Counted from the first letter of the stretch, positions 10,806 through 23,959 are shown. The stretch is DNA of 64,000 nt from Neoechinorhynchus agilis (GCA_051530055.1 CM121343.1:6262001-6326000), one strand, 5' to 3'. Program-made: numbers and translations. The notes: generated by a model not told the origin, from the letters alone.

Positions 10806-11182
10806 ATTAAACTGTTGTTCATCAGAGTTTAAGTGGTCATATCACTTCTCTGATGTAAAACAAAATCTCTCCGACCGCCGAAAGTGCTAATTCACATTGC
10901 GGTAATGATAATCAACAACCGTATGGATGGGAATACTCCAAGCTGGAAGCTGAAGATTCCATACCAACTAAGACCTGCTCAGGGGGGGGTGACAGATCAC
11001 CCGCGAGCCTAACAACCCCGGACACCGGAGTTCTGCCCAACAAGCTACACTCACCATATACTATTCTAGATCCCTGAAGCGGTCTGCATGCAGACGAAAA
11101 TTCGTACAAATCAATCACCGGGGAGGTTAATAAGGTTGCAACTATGAATAAATTAGAAATAAAGTAATACGGATATTTTTTT

Positions 11183-11370
11183 AAGCAAGCATACATAATT
11201 TATAGTTTCTTCAACGCTCCCATTCATCGGTGCTGGCCAAAATGCTGGCCGCATTGCCCCGCTGCACCGCAATGCTTATTTTTTGCGCCAAGAACGACGT
11301 CGATCTTGGCTCTCCAGTCGCCGCGTTGATTCGTTTCCCCAAGTCCTTCAAGAGGGCTAGTGCCGACCCT
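11183..11370 (-). mobile_element. 3'-end fragment of non-LTR retroelement family A
   Basis: Minus-strand translation gives RLGKR near 11350-11330, then TGEPRSTSFLAQKIS and QRGNAASILAS. It ends in the same 3' flank (AAGCAAGCATACATAATTTA) found at 2698. 5'-truncated and non-coding. It lies about 170 bp upstream of the U-box ligase gene. Confidence 0.8.
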
Positions 11371-11543
11371 CTATTCTATTTGAGAACGAGTAAACAACAG
11401 ACTGATTTTCATATACACCGCGTCCAACCTAATTAGTTTTTTTATCGGAATTATTTTCATTTAAAACCGCGCGCATAAAATGGCCTGAAAGAATCCATTG
11501 TAGTACCTGCATGACTCGCTGACTTCGTATTGGACACGTTGGC

Positions 11544-14500
11544 ATGTCGGGGATATCAAACGATCCAGTCTCTGAAGTATCAATGAAGAGAAGAGAGTTC
11601 TGTGATATTCTGGAGTGCGTCTTTCACGTAACATTTGGTGACTTTCCATTTGGTAACAAAAGAGCTGGATATGCGGTCGTGTTGGACGATCTCAGTGGTA
11701 TCATTAATGATGATGTCATCACGGATTTATCGACGGTTGACATGTTTGTGATTGTTCGTCTTCGGATGCATAAAAATGAACTAAGGAAAGCCATGAGAAT
11801 AATTCCTACCAATTCCTACGCTCAGGGTTCGAATTTTCCTCCGCTGTTTTCGGGAATTGATTACATATTCGATTGTTACCGAAATCTCATGGAATATGCG
11901 AAACGTAAACCAAATCTAAACGAATCACTAATCAGCGGTCTAAGTAATACCCTGGTGAATTACGGAAAATCCCAAATCGAGGACGAAGATGGTATTTTAT
12001 CCGTTAATACTCTTAATGGACCAGTCCTTGGTCCAATGAGTGGATTTCGTGAACTATTTTGCAGATACCCGGAAAACGAATATGTCACCGAATATTTCAC
12101 CCGACTGTTTGCATCTCTTGATGCTTCTGGAATGAAGCGCGTTGTCGTGGACGTTTTAACGAAAAGTATTGCTAATGCCAAAGACGATCACATGCCCAAT
12201 ACTTCAACAAGTTCTGAACTATCCTGGATATCTCGCCTATTGGAATCGTACACTGAGTTCACAAAGGCGTTTGTAAGCCGAGAACTCGAGTTACTGTTGA
12301 GTTGGAATGATATCGCCTTGAACACACGACAATCCTGGATACTTGAAATGATGAGCAAGTCTTTTTTGCCGTCAATTGTGCATAGAAATCTTGTTCTAAC
12401 TCTTGAAATTGCGGACATGACCGAAACGGGTTTGGTCAATGAGTCCGTAATTACTCGCAATACATGGTCGATCATCGCTCACCATGTAAAATCAATATTC
12501 TCGATCATCAGAAAGCTCCTTGTGGATCCATCTAACCGACCTATATTTATCAAATGGCTTGTGGGTGTTTCTAACCTTTTAATAGGTAGATTTCTTAACT
12601 TAGTCATTTACCGATTCCATTTTTGTTTAGAACGAACTAAAATACACGTTTTCCAGACTACTGTGCATCATGTTCATCTGATCGGCGATGGATTTCTTCT
12701 TAACATAACGCTTCTTACTCTGCTTTTCGTTGAACCTATAATCGATAAAGACAATAGTGCTCTTATTGATAAGCATTATCCATCATGTCGGTATGCTTCT
12801 ATGAGAGGTATTGGGCATGTTTATTTTTCTATTCCTGAGAAAACCCGTTTTAGGAATTTTTCAAGATATTCCGGTATTATTCCCAGCTCATGTATGCAAC
12901 GATGGAACCAATGAATGCAACTGTGCTGACGGTACCAAATTCAATTTTAGCACTGAAATTTTTTTCCTATCGCATTATCTTTTGAACATTTTCTACAATA
13001 GAATAACCGGTCTTATTCGAATTTTTAAACGGCATCAGGAAGCCGCGGGGAACTACCTTGAGACACTATACGAAGACGACGACATAGAAGATATAACGAA
13101 TAATCGTGCAGCACAGGCTTTGAAGGATTCAATAGCCCAGCATAATTTTGCCATAGCTAACCTTCTTATTTGCATGTTCTTTACAGAACTCTGCGATGCC
13201 GCTTTTAAGCTGTTAGCATTTACCGCTCGGGTATATTCTTGTCCAACTTCATCCAACGAAAATGTATACTGTATTCCGGAATTCGTGCTAGACAATTTCA
13301 ATCAAAGGATAAAGTGTGATATGGTCCTTCCAGCATCACCGAGCGGCGAAATGCAGACTCAGTTCCCGTCTGCACTACTTGCGGGAGTATTGAACTTTAT
13401 AGTGGATCTCATGTCTAAGAACCACGATATACGCAATCCGCATCTTCGCGCATCGTTTGCAGACAGTCTTAATGGTCTATGCAGATCGACCTCTGTTCAA
13501 GCTACTCTCAGTAGAATCGATACTGATGCAATGTTAGCTGCCATTTTGAATACTTTTGTGTTGATTGAAGTTAACGATCAATCTGTGGAATTCGAAGAAA
13601 AATACCATTATCGACTAAGTCTTCATGAAGTAATTCAACGCTTGTCGAAAGAAGCGGAGCACAACTGGCCATTTATCGAGACAATGCGACGCGTGTCTTT
13701 ACATGCACTGACATATTTTGATGTGGATGATGGAAAACGTAACGATGATGTCCCAATGTTTCTGAGATTTATCAATCTTCTTTTGAATGATGCGACATTT
13801 CTTTTAGATGAGTCACTTGAACTCATTAATCAATTAAAAGTCCTTGAAGAACAACTTGAGTCTCACGATACCGAAACCCATGAGAATCATGTGCTGTTAA
13901 CTAGGCAATGCAAATACCGGACTACTTTGAGTGCTAGCAGCCTAGAGACTTTAAGAGCCGTTAGTCGAACGTGCCACACATTCTTGGGGCATCCACAAGT
14001 AGCTCCGCGTATCGCCACAATGATCAACTATTTCTTATATAAATTATGTGGGCCAAACCGAGTAAACCTACGTGTTAATGATATGGCATCGATTTCTTTT
14101 GAGCCCAAGAGAGTTGTGAAGCGGGCTACACTCGTCCACATTAACCTTATGAATGAGCCTGCGTATGTTCAAGCTGTCTATAGAGATCTATCGACCACCT
14201 ACAGTAATCAAATTGATTTGTTCAAAAGCGTTTTCGCCGTCTTACAAAAACCATCGATGGCTCACATGGGTATAGGTGATCAGTTTAATGAATTTACGAG
14301 GAAAGTAAGTGAGTGCGCGAAAGATCAAACGTTTGAAGATTTTCCTGATGCCCCAGATGAATTCCTCGATCCTATAACTTCGGAAATGATGCTGGATCCT
14401 GTTTGTCTCCCAACAAGCCATGTATCAATAGACCGATCTACCATCGTTCGCCACCTTTTGAGTGACCAAACCGATCCGTTCAATCGACAACCGCTTCAAA

Positions 14501-14601
14501 TGAAGGATGTCACACCAGATACGCAACTAAAGTTCAAAATTCAACAATGGCTCAAGGAAAGAAAGCATTCCAAGCGTTTTAAACCCAATGAACAATCATA
14601 A
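11544..14601 (+). CDS. UBE4/Ufd2-type ubiquitin chain elongation factor (E4), U-box ligase
   Basis: Exons 11544-12585, 12631-12807 and 12854-14601 join in phase (introns 45-46 bp, GT-AG) to give about 988 aa, near the usual Ufd2 length. The long Ufd2 core is recognisable from GPVLGPMSGFRELF through FNFSTEIFFLSHYLL, NPHLRASFADSL, FINLLLNDATFLLDESLE and YFLYKLCGPNRVNLRV. A C-terminal U-box follows: DAPDEFLDPITSEMMLDPVCLP, DRSTIVRHLLSDQTDPFNRQPL. Ufd2/UBE4 enzymes extend ubiquitin chains on substrates, usually with Cdc48/p97, in cytosol and nucleus. The start at 11544 is the first Met of the conserved frame; a further upstream exon cannot be excluded. Oddity: a Cys-containing insertion CNDGTNECNCADGTK sits just before the FNFSTE core segment. 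Confidence 0.9.
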
Positions 14602-15064
14602 ATAGACAGAAACGGAGACATTTGCGTGTTTGTACACATAAAGAACATCCAAGCATATGATCTCAACAGTCTGAAATTGCCCTCACATTCGTTTTCAGAA
14701 ATGCAACAGCGTATACTCTCTCCTGCTCCAGTAAGTAACAATAATGCTTTATTTGTTTGTCCTTTGAAAATGTCTGCACTACCATTATGCATAATTGAAA
14801 CTCGTACACGATGTTCTAAAATATCCCAGCTGAGTACTACGTTGTTGCTTTAGTAATATTTTGTAGGCGCATTTAAGTTTAAAAGTTACCAAATTAATTA
14901 TAGAATATTCAAGAATCATCTCCACTGTTTGAAATGCTCGAATTTCCGGTAGTGACCATCTAATCCTCTACAAGTTCCTTCCGAGATCTTTTATTCTGCA
15001 AATCGTTATTATTCGCTTAACCCGAATATTCAAACGGTGCAATCCTCTTTTAAACATAAAAAGG
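14602..15064. other. intergenic, 3' of the U-box ligase
   Basis: Contains the presumed 3' end of the E4 gene. A plus-strand open stretch at 14626-14853 has no recognisable domain and is probably non-coding. Confidence 0.35.
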
Positions 15065-15213
15065 GATCCCTCTTGTGGCGATTCACACCCCGAGAGTCAG
15101 TTTTATTTTGTAATATTTCGGGGGCCATACCCACCTTTTCAAACATTGTCATTGTTTGCAAGTTTTTTTCGGAAAATAAAACTGACTCTCGGGGTGTGAA
15201 TCGCCACAAGAGA
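15065..15213. repeat. fold-back element, group 1
   Basis: Arms 15071-15110 and 15174-15213 are near-perfect reverse complements (GGCGATTCACACCCCGAGAG and complement). The loop contains TCATTGTTTGCAAGTTTTTT, identical to the loop of the element at 4219-4395 although the arms differ. The shared loop with different arms is unusual for ordinary MITEs. Confidence 0.75.
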
Positions 15214-15894
15214 ATTACTATTCACCCGAATGTTATCATGAAAGATATAAAAAAGAATTTTAGTTTAAACACAATATTATTGTCTCAATGGTTTCGGTAT
15301 ACTTAACCGCTTTATTTTAAATTTTTACGTTTTGATTTCAAGGCGGTTTAGAAATTAATTACATTCAATCTATACTTTTCTTCTAAAGAACCTTCATAAA
15401 ATTGTTTTGATTCCACTCATCAATTTTCTTTTTGAACTTTATGGTTCCTTTAAGCGATTATCCGTTTTTAGATTAATAAAAGCTAAAAGTCCTTCGAGAT
15501 CATAGAGTTGGAGATGTAGTGATCACTATTTCGGATAATTTTTTATTGAGATAATTCGTGAGGAAGCCTCGAATATAAAATAACAAAAACATTTTGGATG
15601 ACTGATAAGGTGAGTCTTCCTCTTTCAAAATATCTTAACTCAATGAAATATTTTCTATCCGGCGATTATGATTACCACATCTCCAACCTTAAAATTATGT
15701 GTCTGCACGCGATTTAAAACAATAACATTTTTGCATATTGTTATTGTAAGCTCGCCTTTTGATGAAATTAAAATGCAGTCCGCAAATGGGAATATTGCAT
15801 GTTGCCGTCTCTTTTTTTGTCAATGTTCCAGTATTGATTTCCTCAATCAAAAACCACTAAGGCATATTTGGTGACGATCTTCTTTCTATTCAAA

Positions 15895-18604
15895 ATGCTA
15901 TATCAATGGATGCAGAGTAAAAGATCGTCTGCTTCTGCGTTTCCTTATCAAATCGGCTACGAGGTTAGTAAAAGCTATTGGCAGCTATTCAAATGAAATA
16001 GTTTTTCGTTTAGAAAACGAGCATATTGATTGTAATACTATCTTCTTTAATTTTCTCATGTATTCTATCGATTCATGTGATTGAATCGCGATTGATACAG
16101 TCTATAACAACTCGCGTTTACAACTACACTTATTATAGTGATCGAATACGAAACATTACTCCGTATTTTGTTAAAAGACGAACTTTTTTATGTCCTTTCA
16201 TCCTCGTTCAAAGCGGTACTCAATGCTGCTTAATTGCCGCTCTCATACTCAATGGTTTGGTTATTTCTTTTTTATATACTCAAATAATATAGCATTCATT
16301 AGTGATTCTTCTAACATTAACAACGGTGGTTACATTGGAGCCGACATTTCCTGGAAAGGATGGTGGATCTAAACAACGAATACCGTTTGTTGTACTTGAG
16401 AAAACTAAATTAAGCCGGGTTTGATTTCTATATGCATAAGGATCTTTCTTGAAAAACCTTAAGCAATATGACTTTCTATACAATCCAAGCTTGTATCTTT
16501 GTATCTATGGATTACTTGTAACTCATTTAACAATTGAAGTCGCGCATCAGTCAACAATAAGGTATGTTTTTTTTGCATTTTGAAATTCAGGAAAGCATTT
16601 GATTAGTTTGTGCGCTCCTCTAAATTTGCATCTCATTGAAAGATTTAAAAAGATTCAGTTGTTTCTCCGGAAAGTTCAAATAAAATTCCTGTTTCATCTT
16701 AGAAGTGTTATTTAGACCTTCACCCGGTAAAGATTTTTTTTCGATTAAAAGCGTTTCGAACCTCGTCGGGTTCATCATCAATTTGTTAGTTAACGTCTTA
16801 ATTTAAAAAAATTACCGGGTGAAGACCTAAATAACGCTCTAATCATATACCCCAGTACCTCACATATCGACATTTTGCAACAATTAATTTAGATGCGATA
16901 TCCTAAGAACAATTTCTCATTTTCTTCAACTCATTCTCATTTCATCAATGAGTTATTTATTTACTCGCAATGGATACTCACGATTGAAAAACTGCTTATT
17001 ACCGGACGAAACATGTTACCATCCTTCAAGCTCTTATAAAGTGGCAAGTACATCAATATTGTAGAAAAATAATATTTGTAATTTTTAGATTCCTCACGTA
17101 ATAATATTAGCGTGCATTTTAGCTGATAAATTATTAGGCTCGATTTTTCTCTTTATTTTCCAAAAAAGGATCACTGTAAGCAACGTAAAATCTATTAATG
17201 GGCATACATTAGAAGTGGAATTGTCAAATTTAAATATTAACTGTAAAAAATTTAAATTTGAAGCTGGATGGTGTTTATGGACAAAATGTTGTGATATCTC
17301 TTTCTTTCAAATACGTCCGTTCTATCCATTCGCTGTAAGATTAATTATTTTTTCATTATGGTATTGTTCCAAATGTAGGATTCGTCAAATGGGAATCGAG
17401 TAAGTATCAGATTGGTGCTGGAAAATCACGATAGTTGGAATCGTAAGCTGTATTCGATGCTATTGGATGAAAGGATTACAAGGTTCTTGAAATATGCAAT
17501 AAAGTTCTCGATATAGTATCCATACGCTAAGGTTAACAATCAGTATCCCGATTCAAGAGTCAATAATTACGAAACTGGATAAAACATGCAAATATCGATG
17601 TATCATTGTCGCATTAGGATCATCAATACAGAAATATGCGCTTTTGCTAGAATTGATAAAAAGGTTTTTATATGGCTCTCTTGTTTAAATTTTGTAATAT
17701 TTGGGCGATTTGTGAAATGTATCGTATTTGGCTCTATTCCTAAATAATAAGATCGGCGCAACTACACTCATATGTGACATTTAAAACAATAATTGTGAAG
17801 CGATTGAAACATTACTAATGAATTGTGTGTATGCACCGATATTTGATACATTTCTTTTGTTGAATGAAATTCATATTACGAAAATATCGCTTATGATGAA
17901 ACCTATTGATAGTAATCCCTTGATGTTTCCAAATGGCACCCGTGTGACTATGTATTGGATATGCACTCTTGATGAGTATGAGACGTATAAATGGCCTGGC
18001 CGATTATTCCACCAGTCATCTCAATTTGGACGCGACGTTAATCTAAGGATTTTGATGACAAAAGGATGGGATTGTCATTCGGTAAATATTTGTTCCTCTT
18101 GAATATGAATTTTTAAACGAGAAATTGACTTTCCAACAAAAGTTCTAGAAGGCAAAATAAATCACTCAAGAGAGTTTTATTAAATTGTTCTTTTGAAAAG
18201 AACATTAGACACTTGTTCCTTATTGTTTTTATAAGTGATTAGATTGTCAGTAAAGATTAATTAGCGAGTAGAGAACACATTTGAAATTTAATACATAAAA
18301 TGTTTTTCTTACTCGATTGCATTAATCGCTTCCTGGATGATGATGATAGGCTCGTGTAATAACAACAATACGGCCGTTTAATTCATTGGAGTTTGTGTCC
18401 TATGGCAAACCGTGCTGGGTCAAAGAGTTTAATGGTGATTTTTTAAAGGAACATTTATACTCAAGACCTGGATCATCATACTCTGCGGTTCATGTATTTG
18501 TGTCGGACCACGGATCTCGGCGTAACTTAGGCCTTTACTACGATCAGATGTGCAACAAAGATGGGAAAATATGTGGATATAAAGTAGAGATTGGTTGGAT
18601 GTGA
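15895..18604 (+). CDS. putative ferric-reductase/NADPH-oxidase-superfamily membrane flavoprotein
   Basis: A multi-exon gene whose model is incomplete. The N-terminal exon starts at 15895 (MLYQWMQSKRS) and is spliced to a hydrophobic exon at ~16018 (ILIVILSSLIFSCILSIHVI). Further TM-rich exons follow, including YLCIYGLLVTHLTIEVAHQS near 16490 with paired His. From ~17090 the sequence resembles the FAD-binding part of NOX/FRE proteins: VELSNLNINCKKFKFEAGW, then KCCDISFFQIRPFYPFAV, comparable to the family's PGQ...P.is..qwHPFt. An exon at 17818-18102 contains RVTMYWICTLDEYETYKWPG and LRILMTKGWD, like the NAD(P)H-side YWICR.t.af.W. The last exon (about 18386-18604) has YGKPCW and VHVFVSDHG in the place of the family's vgVFvCGP. 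The usual Cys-Gly is replaced by Ser-Asp, so catalytic competence is doubtful. Exon borders are partly guessed. Confidence 0.42.
16702..16842. repeat. fold-back element, group 2 (within an intron of the reductase-like gene)
   Basis: Ends AGTGTTATTTAGACCTTCAC and GTGAAGACCTAAATAACGCT are inverted repeats of ~28 bp around an AT-rich core containing GCGTTTCGAACCTCGTCG. It matches the copy at 4429-4560 over ends and core. Confidence 0.75.
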
Positions 18605-20814
18605 AAGGTCACACAGAGATTTAAAAGTGAGCATTTTTGGTTTTAATGTAGCATCGTACTCAGTTTCCTAGTCTCATATACGTTGTATCTAATGCACACG
18701 ATAGCTTCTTCTTCTAAATCTCTCCACACGCTTCTTTATCTCATGCACGCCGTTAGCATCTTAGTTCGGTTGAGGGAGCATCGCCGCCTCTTGGGAACGA
18801 ATTTGGGCCGTGGAAGAGCGCATCGCGAACAGATATGCGTTTATACAAAGGCACTTTTCTCGTGTATTCGCAGCTACTGCACGACGAAAACTTTTGCTAG
18901 TAAGATCAACCACATAGGGAGCGAGAAGAGCAACAATACCCGTTCAAAGAAACGGCGAAGGTTTCAGAATCTTAATCGAACTGACACAGTTGAATCGCTA
19001 GTCTTCTCCTCTAAATCGCACACGTATGATCGTCGATAATGGTGAATGGTTCAGTCAACAATCGCCAGTTGATAAATCCACTATTGTTGACCCATTTATC
19101 ATTAATTCACGTCATATGAGAAGCCTCGAGACGCAAAGGACGCTATTTGACAGTGGTGGTAAACTTAATGACCACCCGCAACAACAACAACAATCAAAAT
19201 GTTTGTATTATCGGCGACCCAACCGGTGTTCATCATTTGAAGCGCGTCATATCGCTTTCCATCGCTAGTCCGTTCCCAATAAAGGACGACAGACTTCGGC
19301 AAATTAAAATGCAGACGGCGAATGATTGGCGTTGGCTAAATGTTTAATTGAATCGTCTGGAGAGCGACGTCCTATCAACAGTACTGAAGACGTTCCCTTG
19401 TACACAGCAAGCGACCGGGAGACTAGCCGAGCCCACCAACACCTCTGTCTTTTCTGTAACTTATTTTACGTGACTGAGGTACTGGTAGTGGTAGTGGTGG
19501 TGGTGGTGATAGACCAAATGTCTGGAGAAGTTCTCATATTAAGAGGGTGCCGCCAGTTCCTGACGACGGCGGTGGTGGTAGTGGTGGTGATCGGTAGCAC
19601 CAGTGTGCAGCAGAGAAAATGGTCGACAGTGGTGGTGGTGGCGGCGGCGGCGGGTGGCCAGACTGCTGCTTCTGTGGCCGTATATGTGCTGCTGCTTCCG
19701 ACTGACGGCGTCGCCAGTGAGGAGCAGCAGCACCACCACGAGAGCGAGTAGTTTTAGAGCGCTCTCATCTAGCTATTTTTACATATAGAAGACAATCATC
19801 AGCCACACGCACATAGAGCGGCGAGAGACGATGGACTCTAGGAGTTGAGATACAAATGACCTAACCACAACACCACTGTTTGCTTCCTTAAAACCATCAC
19901 CCCCCTCAATCCCTTACGCTGGAAACTTACCTCTTCAGAGGATCCAAAACAACCTCTGTCCGCCGCTACACGCACATTTGTCCGGCCTTGCTTTTGGCGA
20001 AACCCCTTTTTAAAACCACCTTCCTGGCTACCCAAGGTTCTCCGCCACAACACGTATATGTGTTCAATAAAAAGAGAGAATATCTTCAATTCGTCAGCAG
20101 GATTCACGCCGATCTTCGAATGAGGAACCTACCACCGTCATCGTCGATTCCCACACCTAAAGGTAAAAACGACTCCTGCACCGCGCGCCGCCCCCATCCG
20201 CCTCAACACAACCATTGATTGATACTGGTCGAAATACGTTTGAGCTGATATATCTACTCGTTTATCCTCCTGGTGTTTAAGGGCGTCGTTGTGCGTTCTC
20301 CTTGCAGTGACGGCTGACGCGAGGGGTGGGTGAGATCATGCACAATGGGTTTCTTTATCCAGAAACTGCGATGACAGAAAGCGAATAGATGGAGCAAGTG
20401 ATGAGCTAACTTGCCGTCTGTCTTCTTACCTTGGTGAGTGTCTCATTCACTCCCTATGATCACGCTAAATCAAGTGAAAGTGGTTCAAACAACCAGGTGA
20501 GAGGAAGGCGCGAAAGTTAAAAACTATGAAAGCAAAGGAGCGTGAGTAAAGTTTCAATTTGACTTACTCCTGGTCCGATCGAAGATCGCAGTTTTCCTGC
20601 TGCTGTCAACGTGGCGGTTTTTCGTTCAATTCCTACTAAGAATCACATTTTCTTTTGAAAACAATCCTTAGAAACTACGACTGCTAAAGATTACTGCTGA
20701 TGACACTGATTGGGTCTCCGAGAGGGTGGAAAATCATTGACTTCTTGTACCATCGTTATAGGCACAAGCCCCAGTAGTACCATCACGACAAATGCAGATT
20801 GGAGCACTCCTGAT
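18605..20814. other. long upstream region of the NR5A gene with GGT/GGC-rich low complexity
   Basis: About 2.2 kb without a supported coding exon. A GTG/GGT-rich stretch runs from about 19480 to 19660, giving artificial poly-Val or poly-Trp open frames. Because NR5A has conserved coding exons starting by ~20760, this interval probably contains its promoter and 5' untranslated exons; ACAG-AG splice-like sites are present but not provable. Confidence 0.45.
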
Positions 20815-23800
20815 ATGAATAATCTACTTTTCCGGCCAAATGTCACGCCGGCACATCATGGCCGATTTGGAATGGGATCGAACGTTGAACGCTTAACCAC
20901 GGGATCAATGGAGCAAATAAATCCACTCGTCGCTCGACTACCAGTACAAGCGCCGAGACATCATCTACAACAAATAAGTTGCTCTAGTGGTGGCCAACCA
21001 TTCGCTTCTACTACAGTATCTTCAGCCAATAAAAGTGGATTGAAGATCGTCGATACTGTGACTACGAAGCCAAATGTTAGCTCGGACGTTACCGGTATCA
21101 AATTTCCATTTTAATTTGATAATATTATTTCTCGTCCCTCCAATCTTCTATAGATCCAAACGTTCATCATTCTTCGTCACAGAACAATGCCGATGTTACT
21201 TCATCAAATGGCGGAGAAGATGCTAAAGACATAAAATGTGAGATAAACACCGACTGCCGCTTAGTAACCGATTAGAGCGTTCTTTTTTCTATATAGTTAG
21301 CAACTACATGGGAATCCAACCAGAAGTTTCGTACGAGGTTAGGCTTGGTCTCAATGAACATTGTCCTGTTTGTGGCGATACGGTCAGTGGTTTCCATTAC
21401 GGATTGTTGACTTGTGAGAGCTGCAAAGGTAAGCCAATATGAGATTGCTGCTGGAGCACCTTGTATCTCTGGGTACACTTAGGATTCTTCAAGCGGACTG
21501 TTCAGAATAAGAAGACCTATCAGTGCCATGAAGGACAACATTGTTTTATCGACAAGGTTTTGCGGAAACGCTGTGCATATTGCAGGTTCCAAAAATGTCT
21601 TGCGGTTGGGATGAAGCTTGAGGGTGAGTCTAAGAAGAACAAGAGTGTTTCATGAAGGTCACGACGAGGTTGTCTTCAAGACTTGCCTTCTACTGACGGC
21701 GAGACAAACATTCTTCTTCGAAGAAGCTGGCTTTCTCACAACTTAGGTCGTCTTCAATAGGAAGAAGTAAGCGGGTTTTAAAAATACACACACATATATA
21801 TAAGTTTGGCTCGCGCCCGCCCGCGATCAATCCACAGGCGAGAATCGATAATAGTCGGCTCCGACAAAGGCTAAATGCATCCCTCAGGAGCCATTATTAG
21901 TTATATAGCAACAGGACTCATCCTTTCGTAGTTCTGGTTTCGTCATCCGCGCCATCGATATTGTTGCTACCAACAGCGCCACGAGCACCCTCCGAGTGCA
22001 CTAAGACGCTGGCGTCTCTCTGCGTAGTGGCATCGGGAACCATGCATGCGTCAATTAAGCCACATCACAAGCCCGATCACTCTCTTTACTCTCCTTTCTC
22101 TCACATTTCAGCTGTCCGTGAAAACCGAGTCAGGGGCGGTAGGAACAAATTCGGCCCTCTATATCGAAAATCACGTGCTCTCAGAGAACAGTTTATGAGA
22201 ACTAGAATTCCTTCGCAACAGCAGAACCGACCGGGTTCACATCTCCAATCTGGACCATCAGGTACGCTTTTTTTCTATATATAAAGAATCTTCGAAAACA
22301 ACACTAATCAGCTGATGCAGCTGCTGGTCTTGCCAGCGAAGGTGGAATGTCCAGTACTTCCGTCCAAAATAACATCAATACCACTGCTTCCAGTAGCGGC
22401 GGCGGCGGTGGTGGTGCCGTATGTGGAATGCCGACAGTATTTTCAGCTGCCTTAATGGGCACGGGGAACACTAATCGCACAAATGGTCAACAGAGTGGTC
22501 ACATTGGAGCTTCTCAGCATGCGTTCAATGCAACGGCTTCCGGTATTCTTTCCCATTCGCTCTACCACGGCGCCATGGGTGGATGCACGCCATGTTCATC
22601 GATACAACCGATGGGGGCACGGGCAGTCTATGGCGCAGACAACAAATTAACGCTGTCGACGACGACCCAGTGTATGCCATCTCAGCGAAACCCGGAAGCC
22701 ATCGATATGGCGTCTGTTGCCACTGCAGATCATGCATCGACCAAGTTTCTACCTTTTCCTTTTATACCGGAAACTGTCAACGACTCACACTCGCTGAATG
22801 CCTTGTTTGATGTGCAGTCAGCTTTGTCAATCGTGTATCAAAGGGAGATTCCGTCATGTTTGTTCGAAATTATTCAGGGAGAGATGGATAAAAAGGTTAC
22901 ACGGCTCTTTTATTATGTCGATCGGCTTTAACGTGTGTGTGTGTGGATGATAGGTCGGCGAAATCAGTAACATGGAATTCGTAAAGAATTATAAGCTTGA
23001 GACGGATCAGAGGAACATTTGCGTCAGCATTGCATCACTCCTTGATAAGTGGTGTTTCCTTCAAGTGGACTGGGCTCGGTCGTCCGTTTACTTTAAGGAC
23101 ATGCATGTAAGTCTTTCCTGCAGAGTGTCTAGTGTGCGTTCTGCCCATTTCTTCATAGATCGATGACAGAATAGCTTTGTTGAGATGTAGCTGGCTGGAA
23201 CTTATACTTCTTGATCTCTTATGGATTCAATCTTGCTCAAAAGATAGCTCACATCTAGGCGAAGAACAATTAAAAATGGTACGTAGCATAATGTCCGTTA
23301 AATCTTCTATGCCATGATAGCCAAGTGGCCAAATAATTGACATGAAAGATACTCCGTTCTATAAAAAGTTGAACGACATGTCCGAATTATTCGAGTGCAT
23401 CAAAAGTCTTCAAGAACTTAAATGGGATTTTGTTGATTATGTCACCCTGAAGTATTTCGCCGTCTTCGATATTGGTAATTTTGCTTTCCTACAATGATTC
23501 AACTCAATCTCGTATAAAAAATTAGACACTAGTGGTATAGAAGACTGTCTATTCACTGAAAGGACACTAGAAGTTATTTTCAGAGGTCTCCATATTTACC
23601 ATGAGAAGTATTATCCGGATGTAAAGGACAAGATGGAGCGACTTATAACCAGCGTGTCCAATCTAAGACTTTTTGCATCAGTTGTAAAACGGAATATTGT
23701 ACAAGCATTCGGTAGCAGCAATTCTATGTCTGGAGCGCTGAAAGGCACTCTCGTAAAGGAGATGCTGGTTCCAACCAAACCAAAAACTCAGAAAGTCGAC

Positions 23801-23959
23801 TCAATGAGCGTCGTCGATTCAACAGCAACAACGACTAATATAAGGCGAATGCAACAACAGCAGCAGCAGAGGCAACAATGCCCATCACAACCACGGGGTC
23901 TACCAATCGTCGAGGATGCTGGCGATACAGCAGGATCTGATGATGTACCTACATCCTAA
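20815..23959 (+). CDS. ftz-f1: NR5A-family nuclear receptor (FTZ-F1 / SF-1 / NHR-25 orthologue)
   Basis: Ten exons (20815-21094, 21154-21237, 21297-21428, 21483-21623, 22112-22261, 22312-22895, 22954-23106, 23159-23278, 23321-23474, 23526-23959) join in phase to about 743 aa. The C4 DNA-binding domain starts at [20 protein letters not shown] with P-box CESCKG, and the second finger contains CAYCRFQKC. It is followed by the FTZ-F1 box [18 protein letters not shown], which extends monomeric DNA contact and is diagnostic for NR5A. A long Gly/Ser/Thr-rich hinge precedes the ligand-binding domain ([33 protein letters not shown]). The AF-2 helix is LVKEML near the end, followed by an unusual Gln-rich tail after it (QQQQQQRQQ). 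It acts in the nucleus as a constitutive or lipid-regulated activator of development and moulting genes. Upstream coding from ~20761 is possible because the frame stays open. Confidence 0.93.

Noticed and set aside
18683-19039. 118-codon plus-strand open frame
   Set aside because: No domain, lies in the presumed 5' region of NR5A, and lacks a convincing start context or conservation cue.
19326-19788. Small proteins with Val, Trp or Arg runs
   Set aside because: Produced by GGT/GTG/GGC low-complexity DNA in all frames upstream of NR5A.
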